Positions 52,746 to 61,933 of a stretch of DNA of 64,000 nt are shown piece after piece. Numbering within the stretch: position 1 is the first letter of the stretch; each line of letters opens with the position of its first letter. Both the position numbers and the translations under genes were made by a program. The stretch is from Yinghuangia sp035454725 (GTDB lineage: Bacteria > Actinomycetota > Actinomycetes > Streptomycetales > Streptomycetaceae), in contig NZ_JBPKBI010000016.1 in the NCBI RefSeq assembly GCF_051388935.1, forward strand, positions 1 to 64,000. The letters are read 5' to 3'. The notes below the pieces were generated by a model. That model was not told where the DNA came from. It was given only the letters and a program-made list of their open reading frames with translations, and did no database searches.

Positions 52746-53588
52746 TCATCCGATGCCGAACACCCCGCGCGGCGGCGCCGGTGAGCCGGTCGCGGACGCG
52801 TCCGTCACCGGCTCGCGGCCCGCAGCGAAGGCGGCCAGGCCGACACCGTGGACGACCACCGCCGGATACGCGTCATCGTGGACCCGATGAGCCAACTCCT
52901 TCACCGGCAGGGGCAGTTGCGACGCCACGAGCACCGCGTTCCCAAACCGCGTGCCGTCCCACTGCGTGTCCTCCGCGAGCACGCACACATGGGCGAACAC
53001 GTGGCACGCGGTGGCGACCTGTCCGCGCAGGAAATCCAGCGCGCCGCCGTCGGCGAGATTGGCCGCGTACACCCCGTGTGCACGCAAGACGCGCGCCACG
53101 TCGGCGACGAACGGCAGCGCGGTCAGATGCGCCGGGATGCGCGAGCCGCCGAAGACGTCCGCGACCACGATGTCCGCCGAGGCGTCGGCGCGGGCCGCCA
53201 GCGCCGCACGGGCGTCCGCAGCCTCCACGGCGATGTCCGCACCCGACGGAAGTGGCATGTGTTTGTGAACGAAATCGATCAGTGCCGCATCGACTTCGAT
53301 CACGTGCTGGCGCGAACCCGGACGCGTCGCCTCGGTGTAGCGCGGCAGGGTCAGCCCGCCGCCGCCCAAGTGCAGGACGTCCGACGCGGCACCGGGTGGC
53401 CCGGCCAGGTCGATCACGTGCGCGAGCCTGCGCGCGTACTCGAACTCGACGTGGTCGGGGGCGTCGAGGTCGACGTACGACTGCGGCGAGCCGTCCAGCG
53501 TCAGAAGCCACGCGCGCGCCCGGTCGACGTCGGGAAGCAACGCGGCACGGCCGAGATCGACATCGCACGAGACGGGCACGGATTCCAT
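52746..53588 (-). CDS. spermidine synthase-like methyltransferase-fold protein
   Basis: A 280-residue protein with a Rossmann methyltransferase fold of the spermidine synthase type: SPQSYVDLDAPDHVEFEY, the nucleotide loop VLHLGGGGLTLPRY, the acidic strand HVIEVDAALIDFV, AVEAADARAAL and DIVVADVFGGSRIP. Aminopropyltransferases have DA(Y)SDP-type catalytic Asp; here ADVFGG takes that place, so true polyamine synthesis is doubtful and many actinobacterial members are uncharacterised. No SAM decarboxylase is nearby. ATG 53588 is chosen by alignment with the fold; a start 36 bases upstream is possible. Confidence 0.8.
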   Translation of the reverse strand: MESVPVSCDVDLGRAALLPDVDRARAWLLTLDGSPQSYVDLDAPDHVEFEYARRLAHVIDLAGPPGAASDVLHLGGGGLTLPRYTEATRPGSRQHVIEVDAALIDFVHKHMPLPSGADIAVEAADARAALAARADASADIVVADVFGGSRIPAHLTALPFVADVARVLRAHGVYAANLADGGALDFLRGQVATACHVFAHVCVLAEDTQWDGTRFGNAVLVASQLPLPVKELAHRVHDDAYPAVVVHGVGLAAFAAGREPVTDASATGSPAPPRGVFGIG

Positions 53589-53639
53589 ACATGGATTGTC
53601 GCGCAGGGTGGCGTGCGCCATGGCACGAAAGGGGGAAGC

Positions 53640-54101
53640 GGCCCGCGCCGCGGAACGGGCGTGAGTACCTCGGCGGCAAACCCGGGCCGGACGTGCTGCT
53701 TCGGCCCGGCGTGGTCGGGCCCGGCGTGGCCCCGGACTGGCTTGGCCCCGATCCAGGGTGGCTGACGGTCTGGCGCGCGTCCGGGCCGGTCTGATTGACA
53801 AGGCGCCATGCGAGTCCCCCCGCGCGTGGCGGCAGTCGGGGAGGGCCGAGGCCGTCAGTGGCCTGGCCTTCCCCGACCTGCCCGGTGTTCGTCTGTGCCG
53901 AGCCGCGAAGCGCGTCTCAGCGGAATGCCCGCCTGACCGGCTCGGTGTTCGACTTTGCCGGGCACCGCACGACTTCTCGGAGCCGGTCGTCCCGGCTCGC
54001 TGCCGTGTGATGGTTGGACGCCGGGAAGAAAAGCATGCTTCAAGCGGTATGGCCGGCCCCGACAAGCCTGCGCGGCCGTCGTTTCGGCGCAGCCAACCTA
54101 C
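53640..54101. other. 460-base non-coding stretch with an imperfect 60-base repeat
   Basis: No gene is supported. Two related segments start at 53881 and 53941 (CGGTGTTCGTCTGTGCCG and CGGTGTTCGACTTTGCCG) with a 60-base period, each followed by a GC-rich stretch. It looks like an intergenic repeat family downstream of glucose-6-phosphate isomerase; its role is unknown. Confidence 0.45.
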
Positions 54102-55760
54102 TCAACGCCCGCGCAGCTCCCGGTACTTCGCGACCAGCTCGGCGGTCGACGCATCGAGGCCGTCGGAGCCGGCCTCACCCGTCAGCACCGGTTCGATCTT
54201 CTTCGCCAGGACCTTGCCGAGCTCGACACCCCACTGGTCGAACGAGTCGATGTTCCAGATGGCCCCTTGCACGAACACCTTGTGCTCGTACAACGCGACC
54301 AACTGCCCCAGCACCGACGGCGTCAGCTCGCTCGCGAGGATGGTCGTGCTCGGGTGGTTGCCGCGGAACGTCTTGTGCGGCACAAGTGTCTCGGGCACCC
54401 CTTCCGCGCGCACCTCATCCGGTGTCTTGCCGAAGGCGAGGGCCTGCGTCTGGGCGAAGAAGTTCGCCATCAGCAGGTCATGCTGTGCGGCCAACGCCGG
54501 GGACAGCTCGCCGACCGGCCGCGCGAAGCCGACGAAATCGGCCGGGATGAGTTCCGTGCCCTGGTGGATCAACTGGAAGTACGCGTGCTGGCCGTTGGTG
54601 CCGGGTGTGCCCCACACGATCGGACCGGTCTGCCACGTCACCGGGTTGCCGTCGCGGTCCACCGACTTGCCGTTCGACTCCATGTCGAGTTGTTGCAGGT
54701 ACGCGGTGAACTTCGACAGATAGTGCGAGTACGGCAGGACGGCGTGCGATTGCGCGTCGAAGAAGTCGCCGTACCAGATGCCCATGAGGCCCAGCAGCAG
54801 CGGCGCGTTCTGTTCCGGCGGAGCGGTGCGGAAGTGCTCGTCGACCAGGCGGAAGCCGTCCAGCATGTCGCGGAAACGCGGCGGGCCGATGGCGATCATC
54901 AGCGACAGGCCGATCGCCGAGTCATACGAGTAGCGGCCGCCCACCCAGTCCCAGAATTCGAACATGTTCGCGGTGTCGATGCCGAACTCCGCGACCCTCT
55001 CTGCATTGGTCGACAGCGCCACGAAGTGTCGCGCGACCGCCTCCGGCCCCGCCTTCAGCTCGGCGAGCAGCCACTCGCGCGCCGACGTGGCGTTGGTGAC
55101 GGTCTCGATCGTGGTGAACGTCTTGGACGCCACGATGAACAGCGTCTCCTCGGCGTCCAGGTCGCGCACCGCCTCGTGCAGGTCCGCACCGTCGACATTC
55201 GAGACGAAGCGCACCGTCAACTCGCGGTCTGTGAACGTGCGCAGGACCTCGTACGCCATCGCCGGGCCCAGGTCCGAACCGCCGATACCGATGTTCACGA
55301 CGTTCCGGATCGGCCGGCCCGTGTGCCCGGTCCACGCGCCGGAGCGGACGTCGTCGGCGAACGCCGCCATCTGGTCGAGCACCGCGTGCACGTCCGGGAC
55401 GACATTGCGTCCGTCGACCTCCACCACCGCGTCGCGCGGCGCCCGCAACGCCGTGTGCAGTACGGCGCGGTCCTCGGTCGTGTTGATCTTCTCGCCGCGG
55501 AACATGCGTTCGCGCAGCCCCGCGACATCGCACGCCGCCGCCAGTTCGCGCAACAGGCGAAGCGTCTCGTCGGTCACCAAGTGCTTCGAGTAGTCCAGGT
55601 AGAGGTCGCCGACCTGAAGGCGATAGCGCTGCGCGCGCCCGGGGTCCGCAGCGAACAACTCGCGCAGGTGGGCCGCGCGGAGGGTCTCGTCGTGGTGCCT
55701 GCGCAGCGCCGCCCATTCGGGGCGCTGGTCGAGGCGGGGCGTGCTGGCTGCCGCTGGCAT
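54102..55760 (-). CDS. pgi: glucose-6-phosphate isomerase
   Basis: A 552-residue phosphoglucose isomerase, close to the family's usual length. It catalyses glucose-6-phosphate to fructose-6-phosphate interconversion in glycolysis and gluconeogenesis. Marks are VNIGIGGSDLGPAMAYEVL, SKTFTTIETVTNA, FWDWVGGRYSYDSAIGLSL with the catalytic-region Glu replaced in context by WVGGR, GTPGTNGQHAYFQLIHQG with the substrate His, and the second signature EHKVFVQGAIWNIDSFDQWG with Lys. ATG 55760 (MPAAAST) is chosen with GGGGAC upstream over 55796. It is a single gene; Streptomyces genomes often hold two copies. Confidence 0.95.
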   Translation of the reverse strand: MPAAASTPRLDQRPEWAALRRHHDETLRAAHLRELFAADPGRAQRYRLQVGDLYLDYSKHLVTDETLRLLRELAAACDVAGLRERMFRGEKINTTEDRAVLHTALRAPRDAVVEVDGRNVVPDVHAVLDQMAAFADDVRSGAWTGHTGRPIRNVVNIGIGGSDLGPAMAYEVLRTFTDRELTVRFVSNVDGADLHEAVRDLDAEETLFIVASKTFTTIETVTNATSAREWLLAELKAGPEAVARHFVALSTNAERVAEFGIDTANMFEFWDWVGGRYSYDSAIGLSLMIAIGPPRFRDMLDGFRLVDEHFRTAPPEQNAPLLLGLMGIWYGDFFDAQSHAVLPYSHYLSKFTAYLQQLDMESNGKSVDRDGNPVTWQTGPIVWGTPGTNGQHAYFQLIHQGTELIPADFVGFARPVGELSPALAAQHDLLMANFFAQTQALAFGKTPDEVRAEGVPETLVPHKTFRGNHPSTTILASELTPSVLGQLVALYEHKVFVQGAIWNIDSFDQWGVELGKVLAKKIEPVLTGEAGSDGLDASTAELVAKYRELRGR

Positions 55761-56055
55761 GGCGTGTCCCCAGTGACCGAAGGAAACAGATGTCAACGCC
55801 CGAGACTACTGGGCGTGCACGGGGGCATCGCGCACATCGAACGCAGATTCGGAGACGGCTGCCGCGCGGGGTCGAACCGCAGCGCGGCGGGTCTTTGAGC
55901 GGCGGATTCGGCGCGGGGGATGCGGGGTGGGAGGAAACGGGGCGATGCCGGGTGACGCCGGGCGGCGGAGGTGTCGCCGTTTCGGCCAGGGCGCAACGGG
56001 GGGCCGAATCGCCGCCTCGGGCTGCGCGGCGTGCCCCGGGGGGCCGAAGCCCGGC

Positions 56056-57069
56056 TCACTCGGCACTCTTCCGTCCGTTCTCGTGGTCGCCCGGGGCCTG
56101 GTCGCGGCCGTTCTTCGCCCGGGCCTCGCGCCGGGGCACCCGCCGCCAGGCGTCCGGGGCCGACGCCCCCCGAGCCCAGCTGCCGAGCCGCCCGGGCAAC
56201 TCGACCAGCACCGATCCCACCACCGTCGCGGCGACGACCACCGCGAACAACAGCACCAGCCACGACTCGATCGTGAACGCGACGCCGATGGTCCCGTAGC
56301 GCCGCTCATTGGTCGACAGCAGATGCGGGACGTAGCGCGCGGAGAACACACCCAGCAGCAGCGTCCCGCACGTCGTCGCCAGCGCGGTCGGCAGCAATGC
56401 CCGCCAGCGCACGCGGCCGGACAGCAGCACGAACGGCGACCACCACCACAGCAGGAGCGAACCCGCCGTGGTGATGACCGTACGCAACAGCGTCCACGGC
56501 CCGCCGCCGGCGGACACCTTGAACGCCAGACCGAGGACCAGGAAGTACACGACGATCCCGACGATCCACGCCAACGGCCGCCACGCGCTGCGGAGCCCGC
56601 CCGCCGGGAGCCGCCACGCCCGTTCGTACACCCGCTGTAACGCGCGGCTGAAACTCGTCGCGGCCAGGAGCACGATCAGGAAGCCGATGACGGTCACGCT
56701 CGTCTCGGTGGCGGACGACGCGATGGCTTCGACGGTCCGCGTGGTGCTGCCGCCGCCCAATCCGACGCGCTTGCGCAGCACGTTCACAAGGCCGTCGGTC
56801 ACCGAGTCGGGTGCCGCCGAGGCGACCACGATCACCAGCGGCATCAGCGCCAGGAACGCCTGCGCCGCCAGCGCCATCATGCGGTCGGTGATCTGGATCT
56901 CGAACGCCCGTGCGGTACAACGGCCCGCGAATCCGCCTTTCAGCCTGGCGAACTGCTTTCCCGCGTGCCTGCGCAGCGTCGTCGTCGCCTTGTCGGTCGC
57001 GTCGTCCGTCGCACCCGCGTTCGCCACCCGCATGCACCGCCCAGAACCGAAACCGACCGTGTCCTTCAC
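56056..57069 (-). CDS. YihY/BrkB-family inner-membrane protein
   Basis: A 337-residue integral membrane protein of the YihY/virulence factor BrkB family. About six hydrophobic helices are visible, including AAQAFLALMPLVIVVASAA, VTVIGFLIVLLAATSF, WIVGIVVYFLVLGLAF, LLLWWWSPFVLL and SWLVLLFAVVVAATVV. The motif SFSRALQRVYERAW is characteristic. The family was once mistaken for RNase BN and has no proven function. ATG 57069 or ATG 57033 may be the start. The C-terminal 50 residues are a charged cytoplasmic tail. It is followed upstream by the YceI gene on the same strand, 24 bases away. Confidence 0.85.
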   Translation of the reverse strand: MKDTVGFGSGRCMRVANAGATDDATDKATTTLRRHAGKQFARLKGGFAGRCTARAFEIQITDRMMALAAQAFLALMPLVIVVASAAPDSVTDGLVNVLRKRVGLGGGSTTRTVEAIASSATETSVTVIGFLIVLLAATSFSRALQRVYERAWRLPAGGLRSAWRPLAWIVGIVVYFLVLGLAFKVSAGGGPWTLLRTVITTAGSLLLWWWSPFVLLSGRVRWRALLPTALATTCGTLLLGVFSARYVPHLLSTNERRYGTIGVAFTIESWLVLLFAVVVAATVVGSVLVELPGRLGSWARGASAPDAWRRVPRREARAKNGRDQAPGDHENGRKSAE

Positions 57070-57092
57070 CGGAACGGGTGAACGCGTCGGGG

Positions 57093-57674
57093 CTACGCGC
57101 TTGCGGCCTCGTCCTCTGTGTCCTTGATGGCCGAGACCTCGAGTTCGATGGTGATCTTGTCGCTCACCAGGACCCCGCCCGTCTCCAGCGGCGCATTCCA
57201 GGTGATGCCGAAATCCTTGCGGTGGATCGGAACAGACCCCTCGAAACCCACGCGCAGATTGCCGAACGGGTCGCGGGCGGCGCCGAGGTAATCGAAATCG
57301 ATGCTGAGGCGCCGCGTCACGTCCTTGATCGTGAGGTCGCCGGTCAGCCGGTATTTGTCGTTGCCGAGGGGTTCGACCGCGGTGGAGACGAACGTGAGGT
57401 CGGGATACGCGGGCGCGTCCAGGAAGTCGTTGGTCCGCAGATGGCCGTCGCGCTGCTCGTTCCGCGTGTCGATGCTCGCGGCCTTGATCGTGACATTCGC
57501 CCGGGAGCGGGACGGATCGTCGCCGTCCACGTGGGCCTTGCCCTCGAACTCGTTGAACGAGCCACGGACCTTGGTGATCATCGCGTGCCGGGCCGAGAAG
57601 CCGATCCGCGTGTGTGCGGGGTCGATCGTGTACGAGCCGGTCAGTTCGCTCTGCGGAATGGCGCTGTCGGTCAT
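57093..57674 (-). CDS. YceI-family lipid-binding protein
   Basis: A 193-residue YceI-like protein: YTIDPAHTRIGFSARHAMITKV at the start, SIDTRNEQRDGHLRTNDFLD in the middle, and GDLTIKDVTRRLSIDFDY later. The fold is a lipocalin-like beta barrel that binds polyisoprenoid chains; in actinomycetes it lacks a signal peptide and stays in the cytoplasm. ATG 57674 has GGAGC upstream. It lies directly upstream of the YihY gene on the same strand and may share its transcript. Confidence 0.92.
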   Translation of the reverse strand: MTDSAIPQSELTGSYTIDPAHTRIGFSARHAMITKVRGSFNEFEGKAHVDGDDPSRSRANVTIKAASIDTRNEQRDGHLRTNDFLDAPAYPDLTFVSTAVEPLGNDKYRLTGDLTIKDVTRRLSIDFDYLGAARDPFGNLRVGFEGSVPIHRKDFGITWNAPLETGGVLVSDKITIELEVSAIKDTEDEAASA

Positions 57675-57872
57675 GGGGCTGCTCCGTCGGTGTGTCGGCA
57701 GGCGTTCCGTGCCTTTGAGCCTGCGCCGGGCGGACACCGACGGCAACCGGAAACGGGCGATCGGAAACGCCCGACCCGCAACACGCCCCGGAAACCGGAA
57801 ACCGGAAACCACCGTGGACCGTCCCCTTGTCGGGGCGGGGGAGCCGCCCTTCGGGTGGAGGGAAGGCACGCC

Positions 57873-58613
57873 GTGTCCAAGGTCATGGGTTTTCTGGCGT
57901 TCTGTGCCGCGATAACCGGCACGATTCTGTACTTCACGACGGACTTGTCGCTGTCGGATCTGCTGGCGTTCGGCGCGGGAGCGCTGTTCCTGATGTGGCA
58001 GGTCGTGCTGTTGACCGTGCCGTGGAGCCTGCACTTCCAGGCGCGCACGGTGATCCAGGAGATCCACCTCGCGCGTGAACAGGGCACCGAGATCCCGGAC
58101 GCGCGCGAGGCGGAGGCCGTACGCCTGGCGGCGCGCCTCAAATGGGCGGCGATCGGGGCGCACGTGGTTTCGGCCGCGGTCGTTGCCGTCGTCACGTACT
58201 TCTCCGGCGAGGAGATCGGCTACTACTTCTCCGGCTTCTACCTGCTGAGCACCGCCTTCCGTCCTGCGCAGGCGTACTTCGCGCACCTGCGCCGACGCCT
58301 CATCGGCATGCTCAAGGAGGTCCAGTACCCGCACGAAAACGTCGTCGAGCTGCGCGGCCGGGTCACGCAGGCGGAGGCGTCCTTGGAGACCCTGTACCGG
58401 CGCATCGAGGAACTGGCCGAGCAGGACGCCGAGTTGCGCGCGCTGATCGAGAAGACGGTCGAGGCGATGGCCGCCCGCGACGCCCGGACGGACCGGCAGA
58501 TGGATGCCATGGGCCGGCGCTTCGAGGACACCGTGAACAGGCTCACCGACAACCAGGAAGTCATCGCCGGCATCAAGGCCTTCCTGCGCCTGCTGCGCAC
58601 CGAACAGGCCTGA
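57873..58613 (+). CDS. membrane protein with C-terminal coiled coil
   Basis: A 246-residue protein. Three or four hydrophobic helices lie in the first 120 residues (FLAFCAAITGTILYF, LLAFGAGALFLMWQVVLLTV, AAIGAHVVSAAVVAVVTYF). Residues 140-240 are a long coiled coil (LRGRVTQAEASLETLYRRIE and onward). No known family; the layout suggests a membrane-anchored scaffold. GTG 57873 follows GGAGGGAAGG. It is divergent from YceI and convergent with the winged-helix gene. Confidence 0.75.
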   Translation: MSKVMGFLAFCAAITGTILYFTTDLSLSDLLAFGAGALFLMWQVVLLTVPWSLHFQARTVIQEIHLAREQGTEIPDAREAEAVRLAARLKWAAIGAHVVSAAVVAVVTYFSGEEIGYYFSGFYLLSTAFRPAQAYFAHLRRRLIGMLKEVQYPHENVVELRGRVTQAEASLETLYRRIEELAEQDAELRALIEKTVEAMAARDARTDRQMDAMGRRFEDTVNRLTDNQEVIAGIKAFLRLLRTEQA

Positions 58614-58711
58614 CGGCCGGCGCGGGGTGCGTCAACACCGACACACCCCGCCCGAGCCGGCACGTCGCCGACGGGGTGACGCGGGAGTTTGCCTGTGGTG
58701 ACGGGGTCGGG

Positions 58712-59896
58712 TCAGGCCGTCAGTTCGCGGGTCAGAGGGGTTGAGTAGCGGACTGTGTAGCGGTGGTGGGCCAGCCAGGTTTGCAGGTTGTGCGCCTCGG
58801 CGCGTACCGCTTCGCGGGCCTCGGTGCCGCGGTCGACCAGGAGGCGCCACACGACCTCGCCGTCGGCGCGTTGCGCCCATGCGCCGATGATCTCGCCGTT
58901 CCACCACACCGTGGGGCCGCCGTTGCCGGCGGTGTCGTACAACTGCGGGCGCAGAGCCGGGTCCACGTACCAATCACGGTGTTTCCACCCCATGGTGGCG
59001 GGGTCCAGGGTCGGCAGCAGCGCGGCCCACGGCTCCTCGGTGTCCGCATCCGTGTCCGACGTGTCCGACGTGTCCGCGTCGTCGGGCGTTACCCAGCCGG
59101 TGCCCTCCTCAAGGTCCACTTCGCGTGCGCCGATGCGGGCCAGCGCCTTGCGTACGTCTTTGACGGGCCAACCGGTCCACCACTTCACGTCGTCTGTTGT
59201 GCCGGGGCCGTAGCAGGCGAGCCACCGCCGGACGACGTCGGCGCGGGCGTGGTCCGGGTCGATGTCCGGTGGTTCCTGGGCCACTTCGTAGCGGAATTGG
59301 CCGGACGTCCAGCCGCCTATCGGTCGACTTCGGCGAACACGGCCGTCCATGGCGAGCAGGCGCAGGACCGCGCTGCCCACACGCTGTATCGCTTCGTAGC
59401 GCTTGCCCGGTGACATGACGATCGTCTGCTGGAGCTCCGGTACTTCGGCGGTGATCTCCAGCGTGCCGGCTTCCCCGAGGCGACGCAGCGCGGCCAACGC
59501 CGCGTCCTCCGCTGCCGCGAGCCACGCCGCGTCACGCTCCGGCCCGGTCGCGGCGAGGAGTTTGAGTACCCCCGCGCGTTCGCGTGCGGCGACGTCACGT
59601 GTGGTGGAGGCGTGCAGCACAGGTGCCAGGTGCGTGGGGACGACGAAGAGGGTGCGCCGCATGCAGTGCATGCGGTGCAGGGTGCGTTGTGCGTACAGGG
59701 CTTGGTCCAAGCCCGATGTCACACAATCCCGGTCGGCCGACCGAGCCCACGACGACAGCACGACACTCGCGGAGTCGGTGGCATGCAGCCCGACGAGCCG
59801 TTCGGCGGTGTCCTCCACCGACTTGGCTCGGCACGACGGAGCCAACTGGTGGCGCACAGCGAGCCGCGCACGGCGGTCTGCAACCGAGATTCGCAT
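58712..59896 (-). CDS. winged-helix DNA glycosylase-like protein (AlkZ/YcaQ-like, HTH_42)
   Basis: A 394-residue member of the winged-helix family formerly DUF1006. It starts ARLAVRHQLAP and contains RLVGLHATDSASVVLSSWAR and QALYAQRTLHRMHCMRRTLF, hallmarks of the AlkZ/AlkX group. Characterised relatives (AlkZ of Streptomyces sahachiroi, YcaQ of E. coli) excise alkylated or cross-linked bases. The AlkZ catalytic Q-x-Q/Q-x-D near the N terminus is not obvious here (HATDSAS), so glycosylase activity is uncertain. A TSDTSD acidic repeat lies near residue 275. It is a single gene; ATG 59896 is the only good start. Confidence 0.8.
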   Translation of the reverse strand: MRISVADRRARLAVRHQLAPSCRAKSVEDTAERLVGLHATDSASVVLSSWARSADRDCVTSGLDQALYAQRTLHRMHCMRRTLFVVPTHLAPVLHASTTRDVAARERAGVLKLLAATGPERDAAWLAAAEDAALAALRRLGEAGTLEITAEVPELQQTIVMSPGKRYEAIQRVGSAVLRLLAMDGRVRRSRPIGGWTSGQFRYEVAQEPPDIDPDHARADVVRRWLACYGPGTTDDVKWWTGWPVKDVRKALARIGAREVDLEEGTGWVTPDDADTSDTSDTDADTEEPWAALLPTLDPATMGWKHRDWYVDPALRPQLYDTAGNGGPTVWWNGEIIGAWAQRADGEVVWRLLVDRGTEAREAVRAEAHNLQTWLAHHRYTVRYSTPLTRELTA

Positions 59897-60106
59897 CCCA
59901 CCACCCTAATCGCGGGGTCCCTGCCCGGTCGCACCACCGCAACTCACGGCCCGGTCGCTCGCATTCGCCGAAATCGTGATCCCCTGATCGCCGCAGGCGA
60001 GCGGTCACGCGAGTGAACTACCGGGTGGCTGACAGGACTTGTGAATCGCTGGGTTCCGGCGAAGCGGGCCTCGGTGCCCGTTGTGTGGCGGCCGGTGCAT
60101 CGCCTG

Positions 60107-60922
60107 TCATGGCAGCGATGGGTGACGTTCCGCCAGAAACGCCGTGACCGCGGCGGCGGTCTCCGCCGGGCGTTCCAGGTGCACCAGATGCCCCGCGTCC
60201 GGTACGTCGACTCGACGTACGTTCGCCGCCATCGCCGCAACGACTTCGGCGATCACCCGGAAGTCCTCCAGGTCGTCGGTGCCGGTGACCAGCAGAACCG
60301 GCACCGCCACCTCACCGAGGCTTTCCACATGCGGCCGCAGGGGCGGGATCTCGCGATCGGCGTCCAGCCATACCCGGCAAGCGTCCTTCGCGATTGCCGC
60401 GCGCAGCCGTGCAGCGGCCTCCGGCGTGCGTCGAGCCGTGGCGAACAGCGGGTGACGGAACCACAAGTCCCGGGTGCGGTCGAGGTCACCGCCGTGCGCT
60501 GCCTCGTGCAGCTCCTGCCACCGCATCCGCCAGGGCGTGGACCAATCCCAACCGGCAAGGCCGGGGCTGATCAGCACCAGACGGTCGACCCGCTGCGGAT
60601 ACGCCAGCGCGAAGTCGACGGCGATGCGGCCGCCCATCGAGACACCGGCCACGGTGGCCCGGTCGATGCCCAGCCCGTCGAGCAACGCGGCGAGATCGTC
60701 GGCATGCCGGAAGGGCGCGGTCGAAGGGTCTTGGGAGGCGCCGCAGCCGCGCAAGTCGTAGCGTACGCACCGGTTTTGCTTCGTCAACTCCGACCAGAGT
60801 CCGTCCCAGGTCGAGTGCTCGCCGCCTGCTCCCGGCACCAACACGAGCGGGGAGCCGTCGCCGGCCTCCTCGGCCCACAACTCGACGTCCGGTGCCGCGG
60901 TGATCCGATGGGTGCCTGTCAC
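60107..60922 (-). CDS. alpha/beta hydrolase
   Basis: A 271-residue alpha/beta hydrolase-fold enzyme. The oxyanion region is LVPGAGGEHSTWDGLW, the nucleophile elbow GVSMGG, the acid Asp in VTGTDDLEDF, and the His in DAGHLVHLERP. It resembles 3-oxoadipate enol-lactonase and related esterases; the substrate is unknown. GTG 60922 follows AAGGAGC. The SGNH hydrolase gene lies 16 bases upstream on the same strand, so they are likely co-transcribed. Confidence 0.9.
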   Translation of the reverse strand: MTGTHRITAAPDVELWAEEAGDGSPLVLVPGAGGEHSTWDGLWSELTKQNRCVRYDLRGCGASQDPSTAPFRHADDLAALLDGLGIDRATVAGVSMGGRIAVDFALAYPQRVDRLVLISPGLAGWDWSTPWRMRWQELHEAAHGGDLDRTRDLWFRHPLFATARRTPEAAARLRAAIAKDACRVWLDADREIPPLRPHVESLGEVAVPVLLVTGTDDLEDFRVIAEVVAAMAANVRRVDVPDAGHLVHLERPAETAAAVTAFLAERHPSLP

Positions 60923-60938
60923 GTCGGCTCCTTCGACC

Positions 60939-61805
60939 TTAAGACGACTGGGGTTCCGGGCCGGGTTTCGCGCGGGTGACGGTCGGCCACGGCAGCAGGT
61001 CCGGGTGCTTGGGGGCGCGGTTGTCGCCCGAGGAACGGCCGGTGGCGCGGCGGTAGAGCCAGGGGCCGAGGTGCACCTTCGCCCACTGGGCGTCGCTGCG
61101 GCGGCGGTCGAGCCAGGGGGCAGGCGCCGCTGGGGGAAGCGGGTCGCGCCATGCGGGGTCGTGGGGGAGGCCGAGGGCTTCGCACACGGCCTCGGCGACG
61201 CGGGCGTGGCCTTCGGCGGACAGGTGCAGGCGGTCGGCGGCCCACAGCCTCGGGTCGTCGAACGCGCGTACGGTGAACAGGTCGACGACGGTGGCGTGGT
61301 GCCGCGTCCCGAGTTCGTCCACGAAAGCGATCAACTGTTCGATGCGGGGCATCAGTCGGGCGCTTGACCTCAGCCGCCTGGTGGGATCGGTGCTGCGGAA
61401 GAGCACCAGGTGACCGGCCGCGGCGGCGAGTGCCGCGGCGGACTCCTCCAGCGCCGCGCGTACCGCCGGAAGATCGCAGCGAGGCCGCAGCACGTCGTTG
61501 AGCCCGCCGGCGAACGTGGTCAGATCCGCACGGAACGCGGCGGCCGTCGGCACCTGGTCGTCGGCGATCTGGCGGATCAGCTTGCCGCGCACGGCGAGGT
61601 TGGCGTACCGCAGGCCCGGGCTCGCGTCGGCCAGGCGGTCGGCGAGGAGGTCGGCCCAGCCCCGGTAGACGCCGTCCGGGTGGGTGGCGGGCGGATACGG
61701 ATCCGACATGCCCTCCGTGAACGAGTCGCCGACCGCCACGAAACTGCGGAAGGGTCCGGGGGCGGGCCGCGATTGCGGGGCTGAGGCGTTGGCGGGTGTT
61801 GTCAT
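60939..61805 (-). CDS. SGNH/GDSL-family hydrolase
   Basis: A 288-residue SGNH hydrolase. Block I is FVAVGDSFTEGMSDP with the nucleophile Ser, the Gly of block II is less clear, block III is GGLNDVL with Asn, and block V is DRLHLSAEGHARVAEAV with Asp and His. The family hydrolyses esters of lipids, sugars or acyl groups. No signal peptide is present, so it acts inside the cell. The C-terminal 60 residues are a basic, Pro-rich extension. It heads a two-gene unit with the alpha/beta hydrolase. Confidence 0.9.
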   Translation of the reverse strand: MTTPANASAPQSRPAPGPFRSFVAVGDSFTEGMSDPYPPATHPDGVYRGWADLLADRLADASPGLRYANLAVRGKLIRQIADDQVPTAAAFRADLTTFAGGLNDVLRPRCDLPAVRAALEESAAALAAAAGHLVLFRSTDPTRRLRSSARLMPRIEQLIAFVDELGTRHHATVVDLFTVRAFDDPRLWAADRLHLSAEGHARVAEAVCEALGLPHDPAWRDPLPPAAPAPWLDRRRSDAQWAKVHLGPWLYRRATGRSSGDNRAPKHPDLLPWPTVTRAKPGPEPQSS

Positions 61806-61933
61806 GGCGGCCTGATTTTAAGCCGCGCCCTGCTGCGCGGTGACTGTGGCCGGGTGGTTCGCGGGCTCGTGGCGGTGTGGCGGTCTCTCGCGGCCGGCGA
61901 TGGTCGGGGCGATCGCCGGAGTGTACGGAACAC

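Noticed and set aside
53881..53960. CRISPR-like reading of the 60-base imperfect repeat
   Set aside because: The copies differ at several positions and there is no defined spacer of constant length.
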